Of a stretch of DNA of 64,000 bases, positions 22,024 to 33,676 are shown piece after piece. The translations under genes and the position numbers were made by a program. Source of the stretch: Zoroaster sp. YZ-2022 (taxonomy: Eukaryota; Echinodermata; Asteroidea; Forcipulatida; Zoroasteridae). Numbering within the stretch: position 1 is the first letter of the stretch; each line of letters starts with the position of its first letter. The stretch lies in assembly GCA_029582265.1 (NCBI GenBank), contig JAQQFT010000023.1, positions 3,931,071 through 3,995,070 on the forward strand. The letters run 5' to 3'. The notes under the pieces were generated by a model. The model saw only the letters and a list, made by a program, of their open reading frames with translations, did not search any database and was not told where the DNA came from.

Positions 22024-22528
22024 TTGGGGAATTGATTTTTAGTTTGTTTCTACTCCGCAAATAACAATGGAAAATGTTTACCCAACGTAAGTTTTCCCAA
22101 CTCACCAACTTTTGTCTGATATGGAGAATGGCGCAGGGCTTTGGTCGGTTTGGTAAACCGGGAGAGCATGCATATGCAAGTACATGTATCCTCAGACTGA
22201 GTATTATGTGTCGGGATTGTTCACAAAGTACAGACGGCGAACGAACAAAGACGATATACAATGACGATTAACGTTAACTTATGAACTCCTCAAAAGGTCG
22301 AAAGCGGTAGAAATATCTGACGAAGTGCATGAAAACTCACCATCCAAAAGCAAGGTAATAACTCGAAAACATGTGCGTCGAAAAACCAGCGAAAAGTCAA
22401 TGAAGAAACAACGTATATATACAGCACTGTACAGCGTACCAGTGAGCGAGTAAAGCTGGCGTTGATTGGCCGTTCGCACCCGTGATGTAAATATTTACAA
22501 AATGTACATGAAAGTAGGTGTCACCACA
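22024..22528 (-). mobile_element. Solo LTR of the Ty3/Gypsy family at 37.4-42.4 kb
   Basis: The reverse complement aligns along its length with the LTRs at 37,398-37,891 and 41,935-42,431, with shared words CCAATCAACGCCAGCTTTAC, GTACGCTGTACAGTGCTGTA, TTGAGGAGTTCAT and ACTCAGTCTGAGGATACATG. It starts TGTGGTGACACC on the minus strand. A 4-bp AGTT lies on both sides (22,020-22,023 and 22,529-22,532), a plausible target duplication. No internal region is present, the usual result of recombination between two LTRs. It is more diverged than the two LTRs of the complete element are from each other. Confidence 0.9.
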
Positions 22529-22677
22529 AGTTCTTCTACAGCAACAACTATTTGATAAATTCATGGCAATATATCGTAATTTTCACGAGTTGCCCTGAGT
22601 TGTCTTGAAATCGTAGTTTTTCTTGAGTTGACGGTGATTAGTGGACCCTTTTCTCAAAAAAACAAAAACTTAGAAAT

Positions 22678-22800
22678 TAGCAACGGTTTCGTCTCCCGTT
22701 GATATGTTTTGGACCATGATGTATTCGCGCTTGCACAATGTACCTTCCGCGAAGACATCATGGCCAAATCAACGACGGCGAACGAAAACCGTTGATATTT
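22678..22800. repeat. Foldback element, copy 2
   Basis: CAACGGTTTCGTCTCCCG...TTGGACCATGATGTATTCGC is mirrored by GCGAAGACATCATGGCC...GACGGCGAACGAAAACCGTT. Arm order is opposite to copy 1. The loop is ACAATGTACCTT-like, as also seen before copy 1. Confidence 0.82.
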
Positions 22801-23001
22801 ACTAATTTTTAATCAGTCTGAGAAAAATTTGTAAGTTGTTACAGCAACCACTATTTTATACACTCCAAACACCATATAAACAAAATTAATGGTAATAGCC
22901 CATCGTAATTTTTCATGAGTTGTCTTTCTTTCAATTCAACCTCAATCTAGATTTATATGACGTTTGTAATGTATCAAATAGTGGTCATGTTGAAGACAAA
23001 C

Positions 23002-23030
23002 TTACATACATACATACATACATACATATT
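23002..23030 (+). repeat. (CATA)n microsatellite
   Basis: About seven CATA repeats. Confidence 0.95.
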
Positions 23031-23115
23031 AGCATTTATATAAGGGCCTTACACCTAAGTTACAAAGCGCCTAGCTGTCGGCGCATTTTGCAGCCAATCT
23101 CAAACATATTTAATT

Positions 23116-23245
23116 TAATTTTCAACGGTTTGTCGTCGTCTATGGATTTGGTGGCCATCCGTCTTCGCACAAGGTGCATTGTGCAAGCACAGACATCATG
23201 GCCGCCAATCCACGGACGGCGAACGAAACCGTTGATAATTAATAA
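23116..23245. repeat. Foldback element, copy 3
   Basis: CAACGGTTTGTCGTCGTCTA and GGATTTGGTGGCCATCCGTC on the left are mirrored by GACATCATGGCCGCCAATCC and GACGGCGAACGAAACCGTTG on the right, about 55-bp arms. Confidence 0.85.
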
Positions 23246-23559
23246 TTTAAAAATGTCTGAGAAAATATATGTAGGCCCCCCCATGGTAGGCCTAAGTTTT
23301 TCTACAAGCATGACCACTATTTGATACATTCATGGTAATTATCGAAAATTACGATAACTATGACGAATTGGAATGCTTCTTTCGTGAATAATAAAGCTCT
23401 CATAGTGAAATCTAATGGTGTAATTTTGAAATCGAAATTAACAGTTGGTAAGGAATGAATTCGTAAATGTGAAATAATTGGTCATTTGACTAAATAGTCA
23501 GCATGATGTCTGACATGACTTATTATAATTGATCAAAATCAGTGTGACTAGTGGTTTAG

Positions 23560-23770
23560 TCAAAAATGCGACTAGAATTAATTAGTCCTACGACTAGATT
23601 TAAATGATGTCTCATACGACGAATCTTTAGTCCAGCAGCTTTTTAGCTTAGTCCATCGACTTTTTAGCTTAGTCCAGTGACTTTTAAGATTAGTCCAGCA
23701 CCTTAATATTAGTCATTCAAAGTTATGACTAATGGCATTAGTCAAAGACAATTTTGGTTTTGACTAGTTA
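23560..23770 (+). repeat. Degenerate 25-bp tandem repeat (TTAGTCCAGCGACTTT)
   Basis: CTTTAGTCCAGCAGCTTTTT, GCTTAGTCCATCGACTTTTT, GCTTAGTCCAGTGACTTTTA and GATTAGTCCAGCACCTTAAT follow one another. Flanking GACTAG/CTAGTC words extend the array weakly. Confidence 0.8.
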
Positions 23771-24170
23771 GCATTAATTTGTCAGGGGTGTTTGCAGTTA
23801 CTGCTGGCCTATCAGCTAATGATAAATGAACACTTTCTGCAAAAAAAGGAAAGCCACATGTGTCTTTATATATGCAAACAATTCAGTTAACACTAAATTT
23901 ACTCAATACTGTCTTTTAACAAGGACTTCACCCTAGCTGGAATACCGTAATTCAAACGTTCAAGAGACAATTTTCCATTATAACTGGTGTTGATTTATTT
24001 ATATTTATAATGGGATCATAATACAGTAATAAAAAAGGGTCAGTATCGTCTCGATCAGAAGCAGATTTCAACAGGGCATGGAATCGATGCCCTAGTTTAA
24101 GACGAACACAGTGGCTGCAAATTACTGGCTCATTTGCAGCAGCAACAGTAATACAACCTTTCATGTTGAA
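23771..24170. other. No gene assigned
   Basis: A 92-residue minus-strand frame (23,952-24,230) includes CSHCVRLKLGHRFHALL but runs into the neighbouring repeat, and no splice signals or family support it as a gene. Confidence 0.35.
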
Positions 24171-27100
24171 TTTTGAGGTTTGATCAACAGACATGGAACC
24201 GTTCACGTTATCACCCGTCCGATTTGACAAACACCGGAAAAGTTTGTGACGTCATAACTTCCAACCTCTGACCCGATCCGGATGAAATTCCACGATTAGA
24301 CAGTCCAGGCCATGCCAGTCAGCAAAAAAACATGAACCTCTAATATTTACCGTTACAGAAATAAGAAAAGATAGCCCTTTGAAATAGGTAGGAGGCCAGA
24401 AACGAAATCTCTAAAGGTCAGGGGTCGGAGGTCTCATCCTAAGGAGCAGAGGGTCGAATTTCTGATCAGCTCAAAAGTCATTTTGCGTCAAAATTTTCAA
24501 CGACCCTCTCCGAGCTGATTTCTCGGCCGTGTATTCAGCTCCTACTCCCGCACGCCTTTCGAGCCATCACGCCTCGCAGAATTTCTCTTGACTTTTTTTT
24601 TCAAACACTACTTACATCCAGATAATGGCGTGTCGTGGCCGAGTGGTAGAGCCCACTGACTGGACTCAAGTTCTGGTGTTGTCAGGTGTGGGGCTGGTTC
24701 GAGAGCCGGAAGTGGCACGTGTGTCCTATGCAGGCACTTTGCTTTGGACTTCGGATGGGACATTAAGCCGTAGGTCCCGTGTAGCCGTAGGTCCCGCACA
24801 TTGAAGAACCCAGAACACTTATCGTGGAAGAGTAGGGGTTTACCCGGTGATTATGGTTCACATAGCAAGCACCCTTTCAGGTTTCCTCACGCTTACGAGC
24901 TATAGTGATTAAGTTCGCTCGTGAGGCATCCTTATAATAATAATAATAATAATGTATAGATTTATATAGCGCACGTATCCACCAACTAAGTGGCTTAGTT
25001 TCATTACCAGAAATAAATAATAATAATAATAAGATAACTACTTTAGTACAAGGCCCCCTTCCAGTCAAAATTTTACACAAGAGAGAGGTGAACGGTCAAT
25101 GCAAAGTGCAAATAGTGGCATATGACAACCCACCAAAGAAGTTTGGGTCATACAATTCTACATGACATGAAAAATGGCATTAATTTGTACACACACTTTT
25201 GAGTACAAGGGGCGTGGCATGAACACAAACAGGAGGGTGGTGGCCTTGGCCTATGTGACACCGGGAGCGGACTAGGGTGACACAACTAGGAGTTATGGAG
25301 TCCTGGCCCTCACAATTGGATGATGATTGCATTTGTGTATCACCTCTATTCCCATTACCTGTGTACCAAAAATCTCAGAAAACACTAAATACATCCAGAA
25401 AAATAAATTAAAAATACAAGGACCCCTAGTCGCTCCAAAATTTTCACACATGACAGTGGGTGAACTAAACAATAACCATAGTAAGTAGTGGCACATTACC
25501 ACCCACCAAAGGAAATTTGGGTCACACCATTCTACATGACATGAAAATGCCATTAGTTTTGTACACACACATGTTGAGTACAAGGGGGCGTGGCTTGAAC
25601 ACAAGCCGGAGGGTGGTGGGCTTGGCCATGTGACACCGCGAGCGGACAAGGGTGACAAACAACTAGTAGAAGTTGTGGGGTCCTGGCCCTCACCAATTGG
25701 ATGATGATTGCATTTGTATATTACCACTATTCCCCATTACTCGTGTACAAAAATACAACAACAACAAATTTAATAAACGAAAGAGGGCGCCATCCGCAAC
25801 TTTAAACGTTAATAACTCCGCCCCGATGCCCAATTGAGCTCAAATTTCATGAGGAGGTCCTCTCACCCGCCCACCTCATCCTGATTTTTTACCCTTGACC
25901 TACAATTTCTGGAATTTTATGAGGTTTTGATCAACAGACACCTTGGAACCGTTTACGTTATCACCGTCCGATTTGACAAAACACCGGAAAAGTTTGTGAC
26001 GTCATAACTAACTGACCTCTGACCCGACCCGGATGAAATTCCACGATTAGACAGTCCAGGCCATGGTCAGTCAGCAAAAACATGAACCCCCTAATATTTA
26101 CCGTTACAGAAATAAAAAAAGATAGCCTTTTGAAATAGGTAGGAGGCCGAAAACGAAATTCTAAAGGTCAGGGGTCGGGGGGTCTCATCCTAAGGAGCAG
26201 AGAGGTCGAATTTCATGATCGGCTAAAAAGTCATTTTGCGTCAAAATTTCAACGACCCTCCCCGAGCTGATTTTCGGCCGTGTAATCAGCTCCTACTCCG
26301 CACGCCTTCGAGCCATCACGCCTCGCACGAATTTCTTTTGGGACTTTTTTTTCAAAACACTACTTACATCCAGATAATGGCGTGTCGTGGTTGAGCGGTT
26401 GAGCCCACTGACTGGACTCAAGTTCTGGTGTTGTCAGGGTGTGGGCTGTTGAGGCCAAGTGGCACGTGTCCTATGAAAAGGCACTTGCTTTGGACTTCGG
26501 ATGGGACATTAAGCCGTAGGTCCCGTGTAGCCGTAGGTCCCGCACATTGAAGAACCCAGAACACTTATCGTGGAAGAGTAGGGTTTATCGGTGATTATGG
26601 TTCACATAGCAAGCACCCTTTTCGGGTTTTCCCTCACGCTTACGAGCTATAGTGATTAAGTTCGCTTGTGAGGCATCCTTAGTTTCATTACCAGAAATAA
26701 ATAATATTAATAATAAAAAAAGATAACTACTTTAAGTACACAAGGCCCCCCAGTCAACCAAATGTTCACACAAGAGAGAGGTGAACCGGTCAATGCAAGT
26801 GCAAATAGGGCATATGACAACCCACCAAAAGAAGTTTGGTCATACAATTCTACATGACATGATAAATGGCATTAATTTGTACACAACTTTTGAGTACAAG
26901 GGGCGTGGCATGAACACAAACAGGGGGTGGTGGCCTTGGCATGTGACACCGGGAGCGGACTAGGGTGACAAACAACTAGTAGAAGTTGTGGGGTCCTGGC
27001 CCTCACCAATTGGATGATGATTGCATTTGTATATTACCACTATTCCCCATTACTCGTGTACAAAAGAATCTCAGAAAACACTAAATACATCCAGAAAAAA

Positions 27101-27452
27101 AAATTAAAAATCAAGGACCCCGAGTGCCAAAATTTTCACACATGACAGTGGGTGAACTCAACAGTAATCATAGTAAGTAGTGGCATTACCACCCACCAAA
27201 GGAAATTTGGGTCACACCATTCTACATGACATGAAAAATACCATTACTTTGTAAAACACATGTGGAGTACAAGGGGCGTGGCTTGATCACAAGCCGGAGG
27301 GGGGTGGCCTTGGCCATGTGACACCGCGAGCGGACAAGGGTGACAAACAACTAGGAGGAGTTATGGGTCCTGGTCCTAACCAATTGGATGATGATTGCAT
27401 TTGTGTATCACCATTATTCCCATTACTCATGTACAAAATACAACAACAAATT
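24171..27452 (+). repeat. Two tandem copies (1, 2) of a 1.67-kb compound repeat
   Basis: Copy 1 is 24,171-25,765 and lacks about 150 bp of the 5' part; copy 2 is 25,766-27,452. Order within a unit: GAAAGAGGGCGCCATCCGCA, GGTTTTGATCAACAGACACC, a TTTGTGACGTCATAAC block, a tRNA-Leu-derived SINE (24,618 and 26,375 on), then two direct repeats of about 370 bp (for example 25,020-25,395 and 25,396-25,750). Each of these direct repeats contains CTACATGACATGAAAA, AGTACAAGGGGCGTGGC, GCCATGTGACACCG and CAATTGGATGATGATTGCAT. There is no coding capacity. Copies 3-5 lie at 35.3-44.7 kb. Confidence 0.93.
24618..24990 (+). repeat. tRNA-Leu-derived SINE inside compound repeat copy 1
   Basis: GTCGTGGCCGAGTGGTAGAG (A box), GACTCAAGTTCTGGTG (anticodon arm of tRNA-Leu CAA type) and GGTTCGAGAGCC (B-box region) are followed by CTTCGGATGGGACATTAAGC. 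In this copy only, the 3' side carries an ATAATAATAATAATGTATAG stretch and CGTATCCACCAACTAAGTGG, an inverted SINE-tail fragment like the one at 55,016-55,075. Equivalent heads occur at about 26,377, 35,872, 42,588 and 44,138. Confidence 0.85.
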
Positions 27453-28440
27453 TAACTAGAGCTTAAATGTTTGTTAGAACAAACACACGGTGTTCAGTCT
27501 ACTTCCCGGGTTTAATCAGTTATCATCGATGATGTCAATATCATATTGTGCAAGGTTTATCATCTTTATAATAACAATATCAATTTCATTCAAAAGACAT
27601 CAATTTGCGTTAGAATGTGTTGAATTTGAACTTCCTGTTTGGACAGGAAGTAAAGGTCACATTTGGTGGTTTGAAGGTCATATATGACCTCATGATTATG
27701 AAAAAATCACAAATTTGTCAACTTGTACATTAATTGAAGTATGAGATATGACCTTTAAAATTTGTAAAAATCGTTACCTGTGTGCCACTAATTGGACCAT
27801 TGGCAAGCATTTATGGTAACTCATTTTTCAAAATTACAAGCTATTAATGTAAGGAATTCAATTGTGTTTTTGTTTTTTTAATAGGTCATTTAGTTCTTGA
27901 GATATTGGCTGTTGAACTTGGAAATGTTTAGATTTAAGCAGTAAATTAGAAATTAACAAGTTTGACTTGGAACACAATGTTTTTATTTTAAATATTGACA
28001 CTAGCCCAACACATGCTTTTCAAAAAACCATGCTAGATGATAAATCAACATTAAAAATCACTCATATGAAAACAGTTTGCCAGATCAACCTATTCAACGT
28101 TATTATGGGCATAAGTCACAAGTTGATTTAGGATAGAAGGGGACTACATGTATAGTAACTGGGTTAAACTTGGCTGCAAATTCAAAGAGCAGGAAGTGTG
28201 GGTTAAATTGTTTGGGATAGTTGGGGTTACTGAAGGCACTGAAGCATGGAAACCATATAAATATTTCCCTTTCCTTTCCTTCAGCTAATTAGCCTTTCAT
28301 TAGAAAACAAGCTTATAACTACTACATGATAAAGTTGAAGAAAGCTTGCATCCGTGCTTTCCATCTTCCACTGCCCCCGCAGAAGAGTTTTTGTCAAAAG
28401 TAAAAAATTCCCAATTCAAAAAAAATTAAATGTAATTATA
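27453..28440. repeat. Single-copy-looking DNA with a dispersed repeat at 27,700-27,940
   Basis: Positions 27,700-27,940 (GAGATATGACCTTTAAAATT, TGCCACTAATTGGACCATTG, ATAGGTCATTTAGTTCTTGA) recur inverted at 56,195-56,430. No gene is recognised in the remainder. Confidence 0.75.
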
Positions 28441-28580
28441 TCCACTGGATCAAATCTGATAATTGGTTGCCTTTTCACTTTGTTTATGGAAAACCTTTCA
28501 ATTTTAGATTTAAATAAACCAACATTGATATTTATCTCTTGGTATTAAGTCTTGTACAAAAAAAAATTTAATCTTTATTT

Positions 28581-30054
28581 TTTATTTTATTTTTTTTATT
28601 TTATTTTTTTCCGGGGGAAAAAAATTTATTTTCTCATCTCAATTTCACAATCGTTCAGTACAGAAATATAAATAATACATATCCAAAAATGAAGAGCTAC
28701 TCACAAAGCCTGAAAATGTGTCCCATTTTTGATAAATTTAACACTATTACCATTTGTCATGAAATGAATTTCCCCAATACATAATATCGTTTAATATCCT
28801 TCTTTATCTGCTCAAAGGATGGTTTACTTTCATTCATCTTCATTTTATAGATATGAAAACGACACATAAGAAGAATCAAATTAAGGGCACTCCAATTTCT
28901 ATTCAGCACCCCAAAGAGAATACACATATTGTCGAAATTGACATTAATGTTCACTGTCTCTGTCACCCATATATTAACTCGATCCCAAAGGAACGGGTAA
29001 TCTTACATGTACAGAACTGATGAACTAGGGTCTCACTTTCGACTTGGCAAAAGGTACACAAATCACTATTCTTGATCTTAATTTTAGCCAGAAAGGAATT
29101 AACTCCCAAGATTCTATGGACCGGCCTATATTGAAACCAACGTAATTTAGTATCTAAAGTACACCAAAGGAAGACGACAAAGACCAACCATTTTGATATG
29201 GAATGTCAACATTCAATTTTGTATCCACTTTATGATAAATTTAAACTGAACCGTTTTAGTCGCGGTAAAAATTGTAAATACGTATCGAGCCTTTTTTATC
29301 CTGCAAAAGCAACTCCAGGTTAAAAGGGATAAAAGGAAAAACAATGTTACATTTTATTCCAGTAAAGCAATTACGAAAAGAATGTTTAACCGCTTTAACC
29401 ATGCCCCATACTCAAGGAAATTCGTTCTAATGTTAGATCGAACCATAAAATTTTCCAACGTTAAAAGCCCCCTTTTTCATCAAGAAGATCGCACACAAAA
29501 TTTACACCTTTGTTGGCCCAGTGTTTATAATACACTGTTTTCTTGCCAACTCTAATCCTGTGATTATCCCAAAAAGTATTCGTTAAACATCGTTCAATGT
29601 GTCTGGTTCATGGATTGACACAAAGGAGCACCAGGCATTAAGAACATCAATCCAAAAGTAATTGGGGCATTGGGCCAGTTTTAATGGTTGGACTACTGGC
29701 ATGTCCTCCTCCAGAACAAGGGAGTTTTGAATTGTTGTAATCTTGGAAAAAGGTTGACCCACCCAGAGTCAACAACATTTAGTATCTACGAATCCAAGTA
29801 ATTTTAAGTGCATTAATGTAAGAACGCATATCGACCATTTCAAACCCCCTTGACTATAGTCTTGAATCATCTGATTCCTGGATATTCTATCGACACCTTT
29901 CCAAATAAATTTTGTAAAACATACTATCTAATGCTTTAATCATAGCCAGGCGGGTCAGGGAGTGTCAAAATAAGAAATGTAAGTTTTGATAGTAAGTGAT
30001 TTAACTATTGTAACCCTTCCAAGAACAGTGAGGTTTCTTTTAGACCATTTAATT
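28581..30054 (-). mobile_element. 5'-truncated LINE insertion
   Basis: A minus-strand non-LTR retrotransposon tail. Its 3' end is at the left, with a TTTATTTTATT-type stretch (poly-A-like tail on the minus strand) at 28,581-28,612. It interrupts the first 670-bp unit. About 80 bp of the unit (AATTTTAGATTTAAAT through AGTCTTGTACAAAA) is present on both sides, at 28,499-28,580 and 30,055-30,135. The 5' side is truncated inside the RT gene, as is usual for LINE copies. Confidence 0.88.
28740..30046 (-). pseudogene. LINE reverse transcriptase C-terminal region, broken
   Basis: From right to left on the minus strand the translation gives a WSKRNLTVLGRVTIVKSL segment (RT thumb), then IWKGVDRISRNQMIQDYSQG followed by GLK, which is a conserved post-RT region of several LINE clades. 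After several stops it gives LDTKLRWFQYRPVHRILGVN and CTFCQVESETLVH, the Cys/His-type C-terminal segment. The last part, 28,757-28,966, contains RFHIYKMKMNESKPSFEQIK. Catalytic RT motifs are upstream of the truncation and missing. The clade may be L1/Tx1-like but this is uncertain. Frames are broken at several positions near 29,200-29,990, some possibly by consensus indels. Confidence 0.85.
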
Positions 30055-32733
30055 AAATTTTAGATTTAAATGAAGCCAACATTGGTATTTATCTTTTGGT
30101 ATTAAGTCTTGTACAAAATAAATTTAATCTTATTTATGATATACTTCACTTTCAGGTTAAGTTTATAACAAAATTTAATGATAAATTGACAATGATAGTG
30201 ACACTGTAATCAAGCATCTCCTTATTGTGACATGCTTATAAACTGTCTTTGTTTTCACCTATACTGTAAATAATTAAAAAATAATGTATAACATTTGAAA
30301 CAAATTCTACATTGATTTTACATTTTCAAGGTTGTACACATGATTGGCAAAATGTCTGTAGCTGCATCCATACTACAGAATTACAACCTAAAGATCAGAT
30401 GCCATTTGTACATAAATTGTTAGACATTGAAATAATCAAAGAGTTGTATGGTGTGTAAATGCTAATAAAGCAATGAAATACATATTTATTTTAACTGTCT
30501 CTTGGGTTTCATGACTTGATTTTTGTGGTTACACACTTCCTCCCCACAATCAATTGAAACCACTTTGTTGACCTGTTTAACCTACTTGTAACCAATCTAG
30601 AAATGAGTGTACATGGTCTTACACATGTAACAAGTGAATGACTTCAGTGTAAATGAACCCAACCATGATCCTTTGTTGACAAGAAAACAGAATATATATC
30701 CACTGGATCAAATCTGATAATTGGTTGCCATTTTCACTTTGTTTATGGAAAACCTTTCAATTTTAGATTTAAATGAAGCCAACATTGGTATTTATCTCTT
30801 GGTATTAAGTCTTGTACAAAAATAAATTTAATCATTATTTATAATATACTTCACTTTCAGGTTAAGTTTATAACAAAATATAATGATAAATTGACAATGA
30901 TAGTGACACTGTAATCAAGCATCTCCTATTGTGACATGCTTATAAACTGTCTTTGTTTTCACCTATACCGCAAATAATTAAAAATTATTTATAAAATTTG
31001 AAAACAAATTATACATTGATTTTAACTTTTCAAGGCTGTAAAATGATTGGCAAAATGTCTGTAAAGATCAGATGCCATTTTGTACATAAATTGTTAGACA
31101 TTGAAATAATCAAAGAGTTGTATGGTGTTTGTAAATTGCTAATAAAGCAATGAAATACATATTATTTTAACTGTCTGTTGGGTTTCATGACTTGACTTTT
31201 GTGGTTACACTTCCCCCCCAAATCAATTGAAACCACTTTGTTGACCTGTTTAACCTACTTGTAACCAATCTAGAAATGAGTGTACATGGTCTTACACATG
31301 TAACAAGTGAAATGACTTAGTGTAAATGAACCCAACCATGATCCTTGTTGACAAGAAAACAGAATATTTTCCACTGGATCAAATCTGATAATTGGTTGCC
31401 ATTTTCACTTTGTTTATGGAAACCTTTCAATTTTAGATTTAAATGAAGCCAACATTAGTATTTATCTCTTGGTATTAAGTCTTGTACAAAAATAAATTTA
31501 ATCTTTATTTATATATTTTCACTTTCAGGTTGTTTATAACAAAATATAATGAAAAATTGACAATGATAGTGACACTGTAATAAACATCTCCTTATTGTGA
31601 CATGCTTATAAACTGTCTTTGTTTTCACCTATACGCAAATAATTAAAAATAATGTATAAAATTTGAAAACAAATTATACTTGATTTTTAACTTTCGGTTG
31701 TACATATTGGCAAAATGTCTGTAAAGATCAGATGCCATTTGTACATAAATTGTTAGACATTGAAATAATCAAAGAGTTGTATGGGTGTTGTAATTGCTAA
31801 TAAAGCAAAGAAATACATATTTATTTTAACTGTCTGTTGGGTTTCATGACTTGACTTTTGTGGTTACACACTTCCTCCCCACAATCAATTGAAACCACTT
31901 TGTTGACCTGTTTAACCACATGTACTTGTAACAATGTAGAAATGAGTGTACATGGTCTACACATGTAACAAGTAAAATGACTTCAGTGTAAATGAGCCCC
32001 AACCATGATCCTTTGTTGACAAGAAAACAGAATATATATCCACTGGATCAAATCTGATAATTGGTTGCCCTTTTCATTTGTTTATGGAATAACCTTTCAA
32101 TTTTAGATTTAAATGAAGCCAACATTGGTATTTATCTCTTGGTATTAAGTCTTGTACAAAAATAAATTTAATCTTTATTTATTCTTTACTTTCAGGTTAA
32201 GTTTATAACAAAATATAATGATAAATTGACAATGATATGACACTGTAATCAAGCATCTCCTTATTGTGACATGCTTATAAACTGTCTTTGTTTTCACCAT
32301 ACTGCAAATAATTAAAAATAATGTATAAAATTTGAAACAAATTTACATTGATTTTTACATTTTCAAGGTTGTACACATGATTGGCAAAATGTCTGTAGCG
32401 CATCCATACTACAGAATTACAACCAAAGATCAGATGCCATTTTGTACATAAATTGTTAGACATTGAAATAATCAAAGAGTTGTATGGATGTTTAAATTGC
32501 TAATAAAACAATGAAATACATATTTATTTTAACTGTCTGTTGGTTTCATAACTTGACTTTTGTGGTTACCCCTTTCCCCTCCCCCACAATTGAAACCACT
32601 TTGTTGACCTGTTTAACCTAATTGTAACCAATCTAGAAATGAGTGTACATGGTCTACACAGTAACAGTGAAATGACTTCAGTGTAAATAACAACCATGAT
32701 CCTTTGTTGACAAGAAACAGAATCAACCTGCAT

Positions 32734-32945
32734 TTATAATATGTACGCTCTGTATGTACGATTTAGTGACAGTTCAGAATGGGTGACATTCAGGGTTGTC
32801 ATTGGAATCGGTAATTTAGAATAAAATGTCTGCCCTCCCCAAGTTCTTGGTGATGGCATGTACTGCCACTGGTGATGAACCAACACATTTGGTTTTTTTC
32901 CCAAAATTCTTTGGTCTATCATTGCAGCACTATAGAATCTAAGAA
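32734..32945 (-). CDS. Possible terminal exon, unknown product
   Basis: On the minus strand a good acceptor (TTGTTTGCCCTTCCTAG) is followed by an open frame of 69 codons ending in TAA at the left edge. It contains IDQRILGKKPNVLVHHQWQY and TFYSKLPIPMTTLNV. Composition is protein-like, with no repeat similarity elsewhere in the window. No upstream exon with a matching donor was found: the nearest GTAATT donor, at about 32,989, would leave an intron under 50 bp. I recognise no family. This could be a chance frame. Confidence 0.22.
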
Positions 32946-33451
32946 CTAGGAAGGGCAAACAACAATAAAGTATAAGGGGCCCAAATTACGGATTCCATTG
33001 ACTGACGACTGGTGCTTCATTATGTCGAAAATCCCCCAGCATCAATTCTGCATAGCTGAAGTTGCAAGATGTTTCTGTCCTTTCTAAAAAAGATTTAAGA
33101 TTGAAAATAGGGGTAAGGGCTTAGATTTAAATAAATGCTGTTTAACTGACATGGATTGGAAAGGTGGTTATCAGATACACCTTCTCTTGGACTGAAATGC
33201 CAGTACTACTATAGCAAAAATAATAACAAATTATACTAAACCTTAATTTTTGTAATAAACAACCATTAAACTAAATGAAATGTTCATCATTGGTATGAAG
33301 ACCCTTCTCAAACGATCTGTTAACATAAGACGTTAAACCATACCAAGATTGTTGATGACTTGAACAGTTACGATACTGCATTTGGATGTGGTGTCAACGC
33401 CGTGTTAGTACTGTTGGCGAACTCAGTCTGAGCCATGATACATCGGAGTCA
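32946..33451. other. No gene recognised
   Basis: Nothing beyond acceptor-like tracts on the minus strand near 33,090. Confidence 0.35.
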
Positions 33452-33625
33452 ACATGCTGTAAAAAATAATAGTTAAGTTTTATGGAAGATATGGAATAAA
33501 AGTATTTGAAATTCGAAGTTCTAATTTATGTGAATGAGGAAAATAATATGTCACAGTGAACATGCTGTAAAAATAATAGGAAGGTTTTATAAGTACATGG
33601 ACCAAGAATAAAGTATTTGAAAATT
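33452..33625 (+). repeat. Two-copy 108-bp tandem repeat
   Basis: CATGCTGTAAAAAATAATAG at 33,452 and CATGCTGTAAAAATAATAGG at 33,560, both ending AAAGTATTTGAAA(A)TTC. Confidence 0.85.
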
Positions 33626-33642
33626 CTCTATTGAGTGTAATC

Positions 33643-33676
33643 CTGAGGACGATCAGAGCATACTGATCGAAATGTC
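33643..33676 (+). ncRNA. Hammerhead-ribozyme-like core
   Basis: CTGAGGA fits the CUGANGA core. It is followed by a perfect 6-bp stem II (GATCAG / CTGATC, loop AGCATA), then GAAA and TGTC. These elements are in the correct order and spacing for a hammerhead catalytic core. A convincing stem III and stem I are not visible: the GAAA is followed almost at once by the UGUC. Minimal hammerheads with very short stem III are known from Penelope-like elements and retrozymes; this may be such a remnant. Confidence 0.35.

Larger units (their letters stand above)
28441..32724 (+). repeat. Four tandem 670-bp units, first split by a LINE
   Basis: TCCACTGGATCAAATCTGAT marks unit starts at 28,441, 30,699, 31,370 and 32,040, giving periods of 671 and 670 bp. 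Each unit continues through CTTTGTTTATGGAAAACC, TCTTGGTATTAAGTCTTG, CATCTCCTTATTGTGACATG, GATCAGATGCCATTTTGTAC, a TAATAAAGCAATGAAATAC segment with an AATAAA hexamer, and GTTTCATGACTTGACTTTTG. The first unit is interrupted at 28,581-30,054. The units are non-coding and have no recognised function. Confidence 0.93.

Noticed and set aside
24618..24700. Real tRNA-Leu gene
   Set aside because: A and B boxes and anticodon arm are recognisable, but the same block recurs in every compound repeat with a SINE body and no clean acceptor stem.
25293..25727. 144-residue minus-strand frame
   Set aside because: Lies in the 370-bp direct repeats of the compound unit and is broken in the other copies (for example 36,589-36,834).
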